Assembly: GCA_017618195.1 (NCBI GenBank)
Contig: JAFZUW010000046.1
Coordinates: 54,702-118,701 of the forward strand
Reading direction: 5' to 3'
Source: Lachnospiraceae bacterium
GTDB lineage: Bacteria; Bacillota; Clostridia; Lachnospirales; Lachnospiraceae
DNA length: 64,000 nucleotides
Position 1 is the stretch's first letter; each line of letters starts with the position of its first letter. Below, one piece after another: positions 7,888 through 17,899 of this stretch. Made by a program: the position numbers and the translations under genes. The notes beneath the pieces are model-generated. The model ran no database searches, was not told the DNA's origin, and saw nothing but the letters and a program-made list of their open reading frames with translations.

Positions 7888-10215
7888 CTATCTCACAAAT
7901 GCTTCCGAAAGCACCTGATCCATATTCGTTACATAGTGAATATCCATGCCCTCACGGATTTCCTCCGAGATGTCGGCGACGTCTTCCTTGTTGTCCATCG
8001 GGACAAGAAGCTTGCTGATGCCGACCTTCTTCGCGGCGAGCATCTTCTCCTTGAGTCCGCCGATCGGAAGCACGCGGCCGCGCATCGTAACCTCGCCGGT
8101 CATCGCGATCTCGGAATCAACCGGAATGCCGGTCACTGCCGAAAGCACCGCGGTAACCATCGTGATGCCCGCGCTCGGACCGTCCTTCGGAACGGCTCCC
8201 TCGGGAATATGGATGTGAATGTCATGCTTTTCGAAATAATCGTTCGGAACGGCGTAGTCTTCCGCAACGGAACGGATATAGCTGATACCCGCGGAAGCGG
8301 ATTCCTTCATCACGTCGCCCATCAGACCGGTCATCTCGACCTTTCCGGTGCCGTGCATCGCGTTGACCTCGATCTCGAGCGTCGTTCCGCCCATCGACGT
8401 CCACGCGAGCCCTCTCGCAATGCCGACCTGCGGCTTGCGGATGCGGTTCTCCTTATGGAAACGGTATATTCCGAGATAATCCGTCAGATTCTTCTTCGTG
8501 ATCGTCACCTTTTCCGTATTGCCGCTCTCCTCGTTCTTAAGAATTACTCTGCGGCACACCTTGCCGATCACGCGCTCAAGGCCGCGGACACCCGCTTCCT
8601 TCGTGTAGCAGTCGATCATATCCCGGATCGCCGCGTCGGAAAATGCGATGTCCTTCTTCGTAAGCCCGTGATTCAATATCTGCTTCGGAATCAGATGTTC
8701 CTTTGCGATATGCATCTTCTCGTTCTCGGTATAGCTGTTCAGCTCGATCACTTCCACACGGTCCAAAAGCGGACGCGGGATCGTCTCGGTCGTATTGGCG
8801 GTAGCGATAAATACGACGCGGCTCAGGTCAACCGGGATCTCGATGTAGTGGTCAATGAAGCGGTTGTTCTGCGCGCTGTCCAGCACCTCGAGAAGCGCCG
8901 CGGACGGATCGCCCTTATAGTCGCTTCCGATCTTGTCAAGCTCATCAAGAAGCATCAGCGGGTTGCTGACCTCCGCCTGGCGAAGTCCCTGGATAATGCG
9001 TCCGGGCATCGAAGCCACATAGGTTCTGCGGTGGCCGCGGATCTCCGCTTCGTCGCTTACGCCGCCGAGGCATACGCGCACATACTTGCGGTTCATGGCT
9101 TCGGCGATACTCTTCGCAATACTCGTCTTACCGGTTCCGGGCGGTCCCACAAGACACAGGATCGGTGTCTCGGCAGACGTTGCCTTCTTCTTAACCGCAA
9201 GGAACTCCATGATGCGTTCCTTTACCTTCTGAAGCCCGTAATGATCCCTCTCAAGGATCCGGTTTGCTTCCGCAAGGTCAATACACTCTTCGCTCTTCTT
9301 ATCCCATGGAAGGCTTAAAAGCGTCTCGATATAGTTGCGGATCACCTGCCCCTCACTGTTGTTCGCACCCATGTTGGTGAAGCGGCGGATCTCCGTCTGG
9401 ATTGCCTTCTTAACTTCGTCCGAAGCCTCAAGCTGTTCGGCCTTCGTACGGTATTTCTCCGCGTCGTCCTCGGCATCGTCGCCGATTTCCTTACGGAGCA
9501 CTTTGATCTGCTCGCGCAGAACGTATTCCTTCTGGTTCTTGTCGATGCTCTTCTGCACCTTCGCATCGATCTCGTTCCGGATCTTCAGAACCTCGATCTC
9601 GCCTGCGAGAACCGTGGAAATCTTCTGGTATTGAATGATGTCATTTTCCGACTCCAAAATGTCCTGACGGAAGCGCACCGGAATCGGCATCAGAATAAGG
9701 ATCTGATGCATCAGCGTCTTCAGGTCGCGGATCCGGAGCAGGTTCAGACGGATTTCCTTTTGAAGCTTCGTGTTCACAAGGAAGAACCGCTGCACCGTGT
9801 CGTGCAGGGAACGAAACAGCGCTTCCTCTTCGATGCTGCTCATGCCGACCTCGTCGATCGGAATGCTCTCAGCCTCGACGCTCGGTCCTTCCGGACGGTC
9901 AAACCACTGCACGATGCGCGCACGCGTCTTTCCTCTGAGGATCACCCTCGTCTGATTGTTCGGCAGGCGCAGCACCTGCGTGATCTCGGCAACCGTACCG
10001 ATCTCGCAGACGTCATCTAAGCGCACCTTCTCTTCGCCTTCCTCCTTACGGAGCGTGACGAACACCTTGTGCTCCTCGCGAAGAGCCCTGCGTGCCGCGT
10101 CCGCTTCTCCGTTATCGGAGAGTTCCAGCTGCATTACCATGTCGGGAAATACAACCGTATTCTGCAGTGCAATGATCGGATAAATGTCGTATTTTTCCTG
10201 GTCAAACTCTTCCAT
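7888..10215 (-). CDS. lon: ATP-dependent protease Lon
   Basis: A 775-residue serine protease of the AAA+ class that degrades misfolded and regulatory proteins in the cytoplasm. The LAN substrate-binding domain is at about 10-205, the central coiled coil at about 205-300, Walker A GPPGTGKT at 357-364, Walker [10 protein letters not shown] at about 422-430, and the protease domain at about 590-775 with catalytic Ser681 (KDGPSAG) and Lys724 (GGLKEKM). Length is typical. It lies downstream of clpX with a 58-base gap that contains a stem-loop, and upstream of engB, the usual Firmicute order. No CIRCE or CtsR box was seen. Confidence 0.98.
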   Translation of the reverse strand: MEEFDQEKYDIYPIIALQNTVVFPDMVMQLELSDNGEADAARRALREEHKVFVTLRKEEGEEKVRLDDVCEIGTVAEITQVLRLPNNQTRVILRGKTRARIVQWFDRPEGPSVEAESIPIDEVGMSSIEEEALFRSLHDTVQRFFLVNTKLQKEIRLNLLRIRDLKTLMHQILILMPIPVRFRQDILESENDIIQYQKISTVLAGEIEVLKIRNEIDAKVQKSIDKNQKEYVLREQIKVLRKEIGDDAEDDAEKYRTKAEQLEASDEVKKAIQTEIRRFTNMGANNSEGQVIRNYIETLLSLPWDKKSEECIDLAEANRILERDHYGLQKVKERIMEFLAVKKKATSAETPILCLVGPPGTGKTSIAKSIAEAMNRKYVRVCLGGVSDEAEIRGHRRTYVASMPGRIIQGLRQAEVSNPLMLLDELDKIGSDYKGDPSAALLEVLDSAQNNRFIDHYIEIPVDLSRVVFIATANTTETIPRPLLDRVEVIELNSYTENEKMHIAKEHLIPKQILNHGLTKKDIAFSDAAIRDMIDCYTKEAGVRGLERVIGKVCRRVILKNEESGNTEKVTITKKNLTDYLGIYRFHKENRIRKPQVGIARGLAWTSMGGTTLEIEVNAMHGTGKVEMTGLMGDVMKESASAGISYIRSVAEDYAVPNDYFEKHDIHIHIPEGAVPKDGPSAGITMVTAVLSAVTGIPVDSEIAMTGEVTMRGRVLPIGGLKEKMLAAKKVGISKLLVPMDNKEDVADISEEIREGMDIHYVTNMDQVLSEAFVR

Positions 10216-10237
10216 AATACTCCTCTTTCAAGTTGCA

Positions 10238-10265
10238 AAGAGCCTGCCTCTTGTGGCAGACTCTT
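10238..10265 (-). terminator. Stem-loop between clpX and lon (weak terminator or attenuator)
   Basis: On the minus strand AAGAGTCTGCC-ACAAGA-GGCAGGCTCTT forms a stem with one mismatch, but only three T residues follow. It could partially reduce read-through into lon or stabilise the clpX 3' end. Confidence 0.45.
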
Positions 10266-10273
10266 ACAATTCG

Positions 10274-11551
10274 TTAAGCTGTTTCCGACTCCTCGGACTC
10301 GGATTTCTTGCCGGCGGTACGGATCAATACCGGCTTTTCCTTCCCTTCGGCTGCTTCCTTTGTGATGATGCAGCGGACAACATTGTCCTCCGAAGGAATT
10401 TCGTACATCGGGTCGAGCATGATGGACTCCATGATCGCACGAAGACCTCTCGCACCCGTCTTACGCTCGTTGCTGCGGCGGGCGATCTCACGGATCGCTT
10501 CGGGCTCAAATTCGAGCTCTACGCCGTCCAGGCGGAACATCTCCGCATACTGCTTCGAAATCGCATTCTTGGGCTCTGTAAGGATTCTTACAAGGGCTTC
10601 CTCATCGAGCATGTCAAGAGCTACCATAACCGGCACACGGCCGACAAATTCGGGGATCATTCCGAACTTGATCAGATCATGCGGAAGCGCCTGCCGGAAC
10701 AGGTCTCCGATGTTCTCCTTATGTCCGCCCTGCACGTCCGCTTCAAAGCCGATGGATTTCTGTCCGATACGCGCCTCAACAATCTTTTCAAGACCGTCAA
10801 ATGCACCGCCGCAGATGAAGAGGATATCGGTCGTATTGATGTGATACATCTCCTGCTGCGGATGTTTCCGGCCGCCCTGCGGAGGAACGCTTGCGTCGGT
10901 TCCCTCAAGAATCTTTAAAAGCGCCTGCTGAACGCCTTCACCGGATACGTCACGGGTAATGGACGTATTCTCGGATTTTCTCGTGATCTTGTCGATCTCG
11001 TCGATGTAAATGATTCCGTGTTCCGCTCTCTTGATATCGTAGTCGGCCGCCTGAATGATCTTCAGAAGGATGTTCTCGACGTCCTCACCGACATAACCGG
11101 CCTCGGTCAGTGCCGTGGCATCGGCGATCGCGAACGGAACGTTCAGAATCTTTGCGAGCGTCTGCGCAAGATAGGTCTTTCCGGAACCGGTCGGACCGAT
11201 CATCAGAATGTTGCTCTTCTGAAGCTCAACATCCAGATTTTTCTTCGCAAGAACGCGTTTATAGTGATTGTAAACGGCAACTGCCAGCGTCTTTTTGGCT
11301 TCATCCTGTCCGATGACATACTCGTCCAGAAAAGCCTTCATTTCAACCGGCTTTACCAAATTGATTCCTTCTTCGTTCGGGAATTCGCTTCCGTCATCGG
11401 GATAATATAACTCTTCCCGGAGGATGTCGTTGCAGAGTCCGATACACTCATCGCAGATCCGGACGTTGTTCGGTCCGACGATCAGCTTGCGAACCTGTTC
11501 CTGCGTCTTCCCGCAGAAGGAACAGCAATATGATTTGTCTCCTCTTGCCAT
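10274..11551 (-). CDS. clpX: ATP-dependent Clp protease ATP-binding subunit ClpX
   Basis: A 425-residue AAA+ unfoldase that feeds substrates to ClpP. The N-terminal zinc-binding domain uses Cys10, Cys13, Cys33 and Cys36. Walker A is GPTGSGKT (119-126), followed by [10 protein letters not shown] (a pore-region hallmark), Walker [11 protein letters not shown], and the sensor region [15 protein letters not shown]. The C-terminus is a charged tail ending [10 protein letters not shown]. It follows clpP by 22 bases, so the two are probably cotranscribed. Confidence 0.98.
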   Translation of the reverse strand: MARGDKSYCCSFCGKTQEQVRKLIVGPNNVRICDECIGLCNDILREELYYPDDGSEFPNEEGINLVKPVEMKAFLDEYVIGQDEAKKTLAVAVYNHYKRVLAKKNLDVELQKSNILMIGPTGSGKTYLAQTLAKILNVPFAIADATALTEAGYVGEDVENILLKIIQAADYDIKRAEHGIIYIDEIDKITRKSENTSITRDVSGEGVQQALLKILEGTDASVPPQGGRKHPQQEMYHINTTDILFICGGAFDGLEKIVEARIGQKSIGFEADVQGGHKENIGDLFRQALPHDLIKFGMIPEFVGRVPVMVALDMLDEEALVRILTEPKNAISKQYAEMFRLDGVELEFEPEAIREIARRSNERKTGARGLRAIMESIMLDPMYEIPSEDNVVRCIITKEAAEGKEKPVLIRTAGKKSESEESETA

Positions 11552-11573
11552 CGAATAATCTCCTCAGATCCGC

Positions 11574-12155
11574 TTAGCGGCTCGTGATAACCTTATCGAT
11601 CAGTCCGTATGCAACCGCTTCCTCGGCCGTCATCCAGTTGTCACGGTCGGTATCGGCTGCCACGATCTCATAATCCTTGCCGCAGTTCTCTGCGAGCATG
11701 CGGTTCAGTTTCTCCTTCGTCTGAAGGATGTGCTTGGCCGCGATCTCAATTTCCGTAGCCTGACCCTGAGCACCGCCGAGAGGCTGGTGGATCATGATCT
11801 CGGAGTTCGGAAGCGCCATACGCTTGCCCTTCGTGCCGCCTGCAAGGAGGAATGCTCCCATGCTGGCTGCCATGCCTACGCAGATTGTGCAGACATCGCA
11901 TTTGATGTAGCGCATGGTATCGTAAATCGCCATGCCCGCGGTTACGGAACCGCCGGGGCTGTTAATGTACAGACAGATGTCCTTCGTCGGATCCTCGGAC
12001 TCCAGAAACAGAAGCTGTGCTACGACAAGGCTTGCCGTAACTTCGTTTACTTCCTCACCGAGGAAGATGATTCTGTCCTTCAACAGTCTCGAGTAAATGT
12101 CGTACGAGCGCTCGCCGCGGCTCGTCTGTTCAATTACATAAGGGACTAAACTCAT
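11574..12155 (-). CDS. clpP: ATP-dependent Clp protease proteolytic subunit ClpP
   Basis: A 193-residue serine peptidase forming the tetradecameric barrel that works with ClpX. Catalytic residues are Ser98 (VGMAASMG), His123 (MIHQPLGG) and Asp172. The N-terminal [20 protein letters not shown] is typical. The gene lies 19 bases from tig, in the order tig-clpP-clpX-lon, so chaperone and proteases are likely produced together. Only one clpP is seen in this window. Confidence 0.98.
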   Translation of the reverse strand: MSLVPYVIEQTSRGERSYDIYSRLLKDRIIFLGEEVNEVTASLVVAQLLFLESEDPTKDICLYINSPGGSVTAGMAIYDTMRYIKCDVCTICVGMAASMGAFLLAGGTKGKRMALPNSEIMIHQPLGGAQGQATEIEIAAKHILQTKEKLNRMLAENCGKDYEIVAADTDRDNWMTAEEAVAYGLIDKVITSR

Positions 12156-12174
12156 GGTAACCTCCTGAGTGGTC

Positions 12175-13461
12175 TTACTGCTCTACTGCGCTGTCCGCAA
12201 CAAGGGTAACTGCCTTCTGGCACGCAAGATCAAGGGACATGTTCTTGATGTTCTCCTCACCCATGTATTCCTTGACCTTCTCAACTTCCATATGATACTG
12301 GTCAGCCATCTTCTTGAGTTCTTCCTCGATCTCCTCATCGGAAACGGTGATGTTCTCGGCCTTAACGATGGCTTCGAGTACGAGACGGGTGTTGATGCGC
12401 TTCTCAGCCTGAGGCTTCATCTGCTCAAGGAACGTCTTCTGGTTGAGACCGGTGAACTGGAAGTACTGCTCAAGCTTGAGGCCCTGGGACTGCAGACGAT
12501 AAGCGAAATCCTCCGCCATCTGCTCCTGCGTGGACTTGATCATTGCCTCCGGAATATCCATCGTTGCATTGGCAACTGCCTTCTCGATCGCCTGGTCTTC
12601 CTTCTTGGTCTGGGCTTCCTTCGTCTTCTTCTCGGTCAGATTCTTGCGGATGTCTTCCTTGTACTCGTCAAGGGTATCAAACTCGGAAACTTCGCTTGCG
12701 AACTCGTCATCGAGCTCCGGAAGTTCCTTTGCCTTGATCGCGTTAACCTTGCACTTGAATACTGCGGGCTTGCCTGCAAGCTCCTCGGCATGATACTGCT
12801 CGGGGAAGGTAACGTTTACTTCGCACTCCTCACCGATGCTCTTGCCGATCAGCTGATCTTCAAAACCGTCGATGAAGCTGTGGGAACCGATTACAAGCGG
12901 ATGATTCTCTCCCTTGCCGCCGGCAAATGCAACGCCGTCGCAGAATCCTTCGTAATCGATCACTGCGGTGTCACCGTCCTGAACCGGACGATCCTCGATC
13001 GTGATCTCTCTTGCGTTCTGCTCCTGCGTCTTCTTAAGCTCTTCGTTGATCTCGTCATCGCTTACGAAGATAACGGGCTTATCAACCGTAACGCCCTTGT
13101 ACTCGCCGAGCGTAACCTCGGGCTTCTTGGCTACCGTAGCGGTAAAGATGAATTCCTTACCGGATTCAATCTGCGTAACGTCGATCTCAGGGCGGGATAC
13201 GATCTCAACACCGCACTCCTCGGCTGCCTTCTGGTAAGCGTCGGGGATCAGCAGGTTGGCTGCCTCTTCGTAGAACATCTCCTTGCCGTACATCTTTGCA
13301 ACTACGGCGAACGGAGCCTTGCCCTTACGGAAGCCCTGGATGTTCAGTTTATTCTTGTTCTTCTGATAAGCCTGCTCAATTGCCTTGTCGAAGTCTGCAG
13401 CCGGACAGTCAATTGTCAGCTTAACCATATTCTTTCCTAAATCTTCAATTTGATAACCCAT
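12175..13461 (-). CDS. tig: Trigger factor, ribosome-associated chaperone and prolyl isomerase
   Basis: A 428-residue protein that binds the ribosome exit tunnel. The N-terminal ribosome-binding domain contains FRKGKAP (the family signature, here [18 protein letters not shown]), the central FKBP-type domain begins about 150 ([16 protein letters not shown]), and the C-terminal helical arms follow. The start at 13461 ([17 protein letters not shown]) is chosen because AAGGAGG is 9 bases upstream; a longer frame exists but lacks such a site. It is the first gene of the clp/lon block and has an extended -10 promoter upstream. Confidence 0.97.
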   Translation of the reverse strand: MGYQIEDLGKNMVKLTIDCPAADFDKAIEQAYQKNKNKLNIQGFRKGKAPFAVVAKMYGKEMFYEEAANLLIPDAYQKAAEECGVEIVSRPEIDVTQIESGKEFIFTATVAKKPEVTLGEYKGVTVDKPVIFVSDDEINEELKKTQEQNAREITIEDRPVQDGDTAVIDYEGFCDGVAFAGGKGENHPLVIGSHSFIDGFEDQLIGKSIGEECEVNVTFPEQYHAEELAGKPAVFKCKVNAIKAKELPELDDEFASEVSEFDTLDEYKEDIRKNLTEKKTKEAQTKKEDQAIEKAVANATMDIPEAMIKSTQEQMAEDFAYRLQSQGLKLEQYFQFTGLNQKTFLEQMKPQAEKRINTRLVLEAIVKAENITVSDEEIEEELKKMADQYHMEVEKVKEYMGEENIKNMSLDLACQKAVTLVADSAVEQ

Positions 13462-13531
13462 GACGGTATTCCTCCTTGTACAGCGGGACTTCTGCGTCTG
13501 CTGCATTCCTTTCTAAAACTCACGAATAAAT

Positions 13532-13540
13532 ATTATAGCA
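13532..13540 (-). promoter_or_regulatory. Extended -10 promoter of tig-clpP-clpX
   Basis: Minus strand reads TGCTATAAT, a perfect -10 hexamer with the TGn extension, about 70 bases upstream of the tig start. A TGGATT element lies 17 bases before it as a poor -35. Confidence 0.6.
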
Positions 13541-13561
13541 CAAATCCCGTGTAAAATCCAG

Positions 13562-16500
13562 TTATTTTTTCTTATCGGTGATGAGCGATTCAAAATCCTC
13601 CGGAGGCATCGGAGAGTTAAGCTTCCGCTGCTCTCTTGCCTTCACGAGACCGGAGTATTCCGGGTTCTTCATGATTGCGCCCGCGGGCAGGTCTTTCGGT
13701 GCCTCGCTGATCGCGCACTGTGCCAGATAAGAATCGATATCCACGTGGAAACCGAGGTTCTGGAGTTCCTGCAAGATCGTCATTGCGGTGTTGAAGCTTT
13801 CGGTGCTCAACTGGCCTTCCGGAGCCACGATCTCGATCAGCCCGGACGGGATGCTGTAGCGCTGCTGAAGGAATTTCACGCGGTTGATGAAGTCCGCACT
13901 GAACATGTACTGCCATGACAGCCGCAACGTGATCATCGGAGGCTCCGCCCCGCCGTCGATCCATTCGCGGAGCAGTCTGCACGTCTCACGGTGTACGTAA
14001 TAATCGAGCTCGGTAACAAACCCGTTCTCTTCGAAGATCGGTTGGAACGAACAGGGTTCGATAACCTGTCCCTCGGCCGTGATCCAGCGGACAAGCGCTT
14101 CCGCTCCGATGATCGCGCCGGTCTCAGGCTCGCGTCTCGGCTGGAAGAATACTTTGAATTCGCGGTTGCTCATCGCGTCACGCATCGAGTGCTCGACAAA
14201 TTCGCGGAAGCTGTTCACCGCGCGCAGGTCCTCGGTGTAGAACGCGCTCGCGACGGTCGGCGGATCCTGCATGCTTCCGATGCTTCTCGCCGCGACCTTC
14301 GCACGGTCCATTGCCTCGGGAACGCTGTTCTCGTGATTGATAAACTTATAAATACCGCACCATACCTTGAGCTGCATGTCCGGATACAGACGGATAACCG
14401 CCGTATGCGCCGCTTCCATCAGCATGGACAGTCTCGCCTCGGTACGCTCCCGGTCGTCATACTCAAGCATCAGCATGAAGTTGGCGCCGCTCTGGCGCGC
14501 GAACAGCTCGTCGGTCTTCAGGAACGAATTGAGCGTTGCGGAGAACACCTTCAGGATTTCGTTACATGCGGAGTATCCCCATACGTCGTTCAGATCGCCG
14601 AACTGCGGAAAATAAAACGATACGAAGCAGATATTCGCTTTCTCGTGTTCGGATACATAGCGGTTCGCCTCTTCCTCGAACTTCTCGATCGTAAGCCGTC
14701 CGGTAAGGGCGTCTCTTGCGCGGACGCGTTCCACGAAATCGGTAACGTCCGCCCAGCACAGAAGCACCTGATTGCCTTCCTTTTCCTCAACAAGCGATGC
14801 GCTCGTCGAGATCCACCGCTTCTGCTTCTCGTAATAAGACTCGGTCGTAAACACCTTGGTCTTCTTCGTAAGACCGGCAACCGGACAGTTCACGCACGGC
14901 TCCTTGCGGCCCATGATGGCGCTGAAGCACTTCTCGCCGGAATGCGCTTCCGGATACTGCCGTCCGGTATAGTCGCCGACATATACGAGCTCGAACGTGT
15001 CGGGATGGATCGCATAATTGGTGATCTGCTGGTTCTCGATGATCGCGCGTGCATAAGACACTTCTTCATTGAGCAGCTCTCTTGTTCTCGTACGGTCGAT
15101 GTAAATGCCGATCAGCCGTCCGATATGCGTTAAGATATCCTGTTCTTCCTTCGTCCAGTTCGCGTTGACTTCTTTTGCGAAGGTTAAGTAGGCAAATGTG
15201 TCTTCCCGGTCGAGGATCACGTTCTGGAAGATTGAAACGTTCGGATAAAGCTCCTTCATCTCGTCGGGAACGTTAATCCCGAGCTGTGCGGAGTTCGTGC
15301 AGATAAACACGCTGTCGTTCGAGAACCGGTTTCGGATATCCCTTCTCGCCCCGCGCAGTATCTCTTCAAACGATTTCACGTAAGGGTTCTCGCCGGCTTC
15401 CCAGTTGCAGCGCAGATTTAAAAGCTGCTTTTCGGGGTCGATGATAACCGCGTAAATGCGCTTGTAGCCGTAGTATTTGCCGACCTCGCCGAAGATCGCG
15501 GTAAGGTCTTCGTCGGCGGTTCCGTTGGCGGCAAGCATATCAAGGATCTTGCCGACGATGTTCTTCTCAACCGGGCCGTACTGCGTCTGCTGTTCGCGCT
15601 CCACGATTTTCTTGGCTTCCGGTTTCTCGGCTGCTGCTTCCTCTTTACGCGCCGGGCGGTACATCTGCCGCTCCTCTAACGATTCATCGTAGATCGTGCA
15701 GTTGCTGTTCGGATTCTTTCTTGCTTCCTCGATCGCACGCTCCGCCTTATGATGCAGACTTGCGTAGTCGCGGCCGTCCTTCGGGAATACCGAAACGCCG
15801 ATGTTGACTTCGACGGTTCCGCCGCGCTTCAGTTCGATACGTTCCGAAGCCTTTCCGACCGCACGCGCAATCGCGTAAACCTCAGCAGGCGTACGGATGT
15901 CGGTCTTCAGCATGACAAACTCGCCGTCCTCGGTATGCGCGATGCAGTCCGATGCCATAAATACGGAACCGAGTCCGCCGGCCATCTTCTCAAGTACATA
16001 CTCGCCGTATGCGTGGCCGTAGGTGTCGGTGATGGAACTTAAGTTGTCCACGCCGAGCACGAAGAACACGATGCGGTCGTTCTCGCCGCTGTTCTTAATG
16101 AGTTCCTCGAGACGTTCGCGGATCGCATTTCCGGTAAGCAGACCCGTAACGCTGTCGCGGTCCGCTTCCTTCACGGTCACCTGCTCGTTCTTCTTCTCCT
16201 GGTCAACGTTGACGGTACGTCCCATGACGCGTGCAGGCAGGCCCTTGCTGTTGAAAACGGTATAGCCTTCGTAACGGAGCCATGCCGTCTTGCCGGGCTC
16301 CACATACGAACGGATGTCGTAGGAAAATGTCTCGTCTCCGTTCTGCAGACTGCGGCACAAAGTCTCAAAAAGACCTATGTCCTCCTCATAGATCAGTCCG
16401 GATGCAAGCATGTTGTTGCGGAAATTCGGAATACGCAGACGATCCTTCTCGCCCATGCCTTCCCCAAGACGGCTTTGAACGAGGATTCCGGTCGACACGG

Positions 16501-16621
16501 TATATTCCCAAAGGCCGCACGTAACCATGCCGGAAATGATACGGTATTTCTGCCGTTCCAGTTCCAGTTCCTGCTCCAGTTCCTGAATACGCTGTTCCCC
16601 ATTTTGATTGGTATTCGCCAT
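13562..16621 (-). CDS. GGDEF-GAF-PAS-GGDEF-EAL protein with degenerate catalytic motifs
   Basis: A 1019-residue soluble signalling protein. In order: an N-terminal coiled coil, a PAS-like domain (about 30-140), a GGDEF-like domain (about 150-310) with HTEDGEF in place of GGDEF, a GAF-like domain (about 360-520), a PAS domain with CVNCPV (about 555-590), a second GGDEF-like domain with RQSGANF at the active site, and a C-terminal EAL-like domain. The EAL domain keeps AEALVRW, but the usual metal-binding NLS is TLRLSW and DDFG is DIDSY. It is therefore more likely a c-di-GMP sensor or scaffold than a working enzyme (inference). The start at 16621 follows GGAGGAGG; no membrane helices. Confidence 0.88.
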   Translation of the reverse strand: MANTNQNGEQRIQELEQELELERQKYRIISGMVTCGLWEYTVSTGILVQSRLGEGMGEKDRLRIPNFRNNMLASGLIYEEDIGLFETLCRSLQNGDETFSYDIRSYVEPGKTAWLRYEGYTVFNSKGLPARVMGRTVNVDQEKKNEQVTVKEADRDSVTGLLTGNAIRERLEELIKNSGENDRIVFFVLGVDNLSSITDTYGHAYGEYVLEKMAGGLGSVFMASDCIAHTEDGEFVMLKTDIRTPAEVYAIARAVGKASERIELKRGGTVEVNIGVSVFPKDGRDYASLHHKAERAIEEARKNPNSNCTIYDESLEERQMYRPARKEEAAAEKPEAKKIVEREQQTQYGPVEKNIVGKILDMLAANGTADEDLTAIFGEVGKYYGYKRIYAVIIDPEKQLLNLRCNWEAGENPYVKSFEEILRGARRDIRNRFSNDSVFICTNSAQLGINVPDEMKELYPNVSIFQNVILDREDTFAYLTFAKEVNANWTKEEQDILTHIGRLIGIYIDRTRTRELLNEEVSYARAIIENQQITNYAIHPDTFELVYVGDYTGRQYPEAHSGEKCFSAIMGRKEPCVNCPVAGLTKKTKVFTTESYYEKQKRWISTSASLVEEKEGNQVLLCWADVTDFVERVRARDALTGRLTIEKFEEEANRYVSEHEKANICFVSFYFPQFGDLNDVWGYSACNEILKVFSATLNSFLKTDELFARQSGANFMLMLEYDDRERTEARLSMLMEAAHTAVIRLYPDMQLKVWCGIYKFINHENSVPEAMDRAKVAARSIGSMQDPPTVASAFYTEDLRAVNSFREFVEHSMRDAMSNREFKVFFQPRREPETGAIIGAEALVRWITAEGQVIEPCSFQPIFEENGFVTELDYYVHRETCRLLREWIDGGAEPPMITLRLSWQYMFSADFINRVKFLQQRYSIPSGLIEIVAPEGQLSTESFNTAMTILQELQNLGFHVDIDSYLAQCAISEAPKDLPAGAIMKNPEYSGLVKAREQRKLNSPMPPEDFESLITDKKK

Positions 16622-16874
16622 TCGGTAACCTCCTCCTATTCTCCTTTGCACACCCCCCGTGCAAGGACAATATATCACTCTTTATCTTACACCATCCGGG
16701 CGGAAAATCCAACTGTTTTCGCCCCCGTCAGACAAAAATCCCGCGGAACCGGCATTTTTCGTACCGAATTCCGCGGGATTAACCGTTTCTGACAAATTAT
16801 CTTGCATCTGCTCCGGATGCCGGATGCTTTCGCTACGCGGGAAGCGTTTCGATCCCTTCCGGCCTCTTTAGCTC

Positions 16875-17885
16875 CTATTCAACCGGCAGGATTTCGATTG
16901 CAAGCTTCTTAATATCCTTTATTTTGTTTCCGTCCGGGCCGTACTCTGCTCCTTCACAGCTGACCGGTTTCGAGATTTCGCTTCCGTCCGATGTTTTTCC
17001 GAGACTTCCGGACCATGCCATTCCGAGTTCCACGCGGTTATCCTCGGACTGCATGGTGTATCGGGAAAGTCCGCGTCCCACTTCGGTCTTCGTTCCGTCG
17101 TACTTGTACCCGGCGAAATTCTCCTCGTAAGTTACTTCCTTACTGCCTTCCGTATACGTATAAATCATATGGAATTCCGCGCGGAAATCATATTCCTCGC
17201 TGCCCTTTTCCTCCCAGTAATCGCGCAGGCGGCCTTTCTCATCGTACGTCTTCTTCTCAACGCCGGCAACGTCGCCCCAGTCAAACGGCTCTTCTTCCAC
17301 ATGCCATCCGGGCGGGAGCGCGTCCTCATCGGCTTCGGGCTTATAATCAAGCGACGGTGCCTGCGTTACTTTGCCGTCCAGAACCGGAGCGGAGAAAACT
17401 TTCTCGGGCTCGTCCGCACTCGAAACGGATACCGCATCGGGCATGCCGGTCAGATCAAAATGCGCCACGAACCGCTCGGTCTGCGTCGTATTCTTGTCGG
17501 CCGTGTATACTTTTCCGCCGAGGATCACTTTGATCTCAAACGGCATGACCAATGACCCGTTCCGCATGTTCAGTACGCCGTCAAATCCGGCGCCTTCCCC
17601 GACCAGGATCACGACGATCTTTCCGTCCGAGTCGGTCTTGATGCCTTCCACTTCCGCCCACTTCGTTCCGTGGTCCGCATTCAACGGAAAACGGAACGAT
17701 TCGCCTGCAGGCGCATCTGTCGCCGTGGGAACCTCGGTTATATTCCCGGCCGGTGTGCTCTTACCGGAGGAATCGCCTCCGTCACTGATATCGATTTTCT
17801 TCTTCTCGGCCCCGCATCCGCCGAAACAAAACAGCATTGCGGCGATCATGATCAGAGCCGTAAGACGGCTGAGTCGTTTCTTCAT
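16875..17885 (-). CDS. Secreted lipoprotein, last gene of the XRE operon
   Basis: A 336-residue lipoprotein: signal peptide MKKRLSRLTALIMIAAMLF with lipobox FGGC at about 22-25, then a Ser/Asp/Thr-rich linker (to about 65) and an extracellular beta-rich domain with no family I recognise. A central part contains VYTADKNTTQTERFVAHFDL and a C-terminal part resembles a record-keeping beta sheet with YTYTEGSKEVTYEENFAGY. Chosen start at 17885 has GGAGG upstream, and the longer frame before it overlaps the preceding gene. Only 14 bases separate it from the START/TPR gene, so it is cotranscribed. Confidence 0.8.
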   Translation of the reverse strand: MKKRLSRLTALIMIAAMLFCFGGCGAEKKKIDISDGGDSSGKSTPAGNITEVPTATDAPAGESFRFPLNADHGTKWAEVEGIKTDSDGKIVVILVGEGAGFDGVLNMRNGSLVMPFEIKVILGGKVYTADKNTTQTERFVAHFDLTGMPDAVSVSSADEPEKVFSAPVLDGKVTQAPSLDYKPEADEDALPPGWHVEEEPFDWGDVAGVEKKTYDEKGRLRDYWEEKGSEEYDFRAEFHMIYTYTEGSKEVTYEENFAGYKYDGTKTEVGRGLSRYTMQSEDNRVELGMAWSGSLGKTSDGSEISKPVSCEGAEYGPDGNKIKDIKKLAIEILPVE

Positions 17886-17899
17886 AGATGTACCTCCGA

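Noticed and set aside
12169-13440. A 423-codon open frame opposite trigger factor
   Set aside because: Leu-rich shadow of tig on the other strand, no RBS, no recognisable motif.
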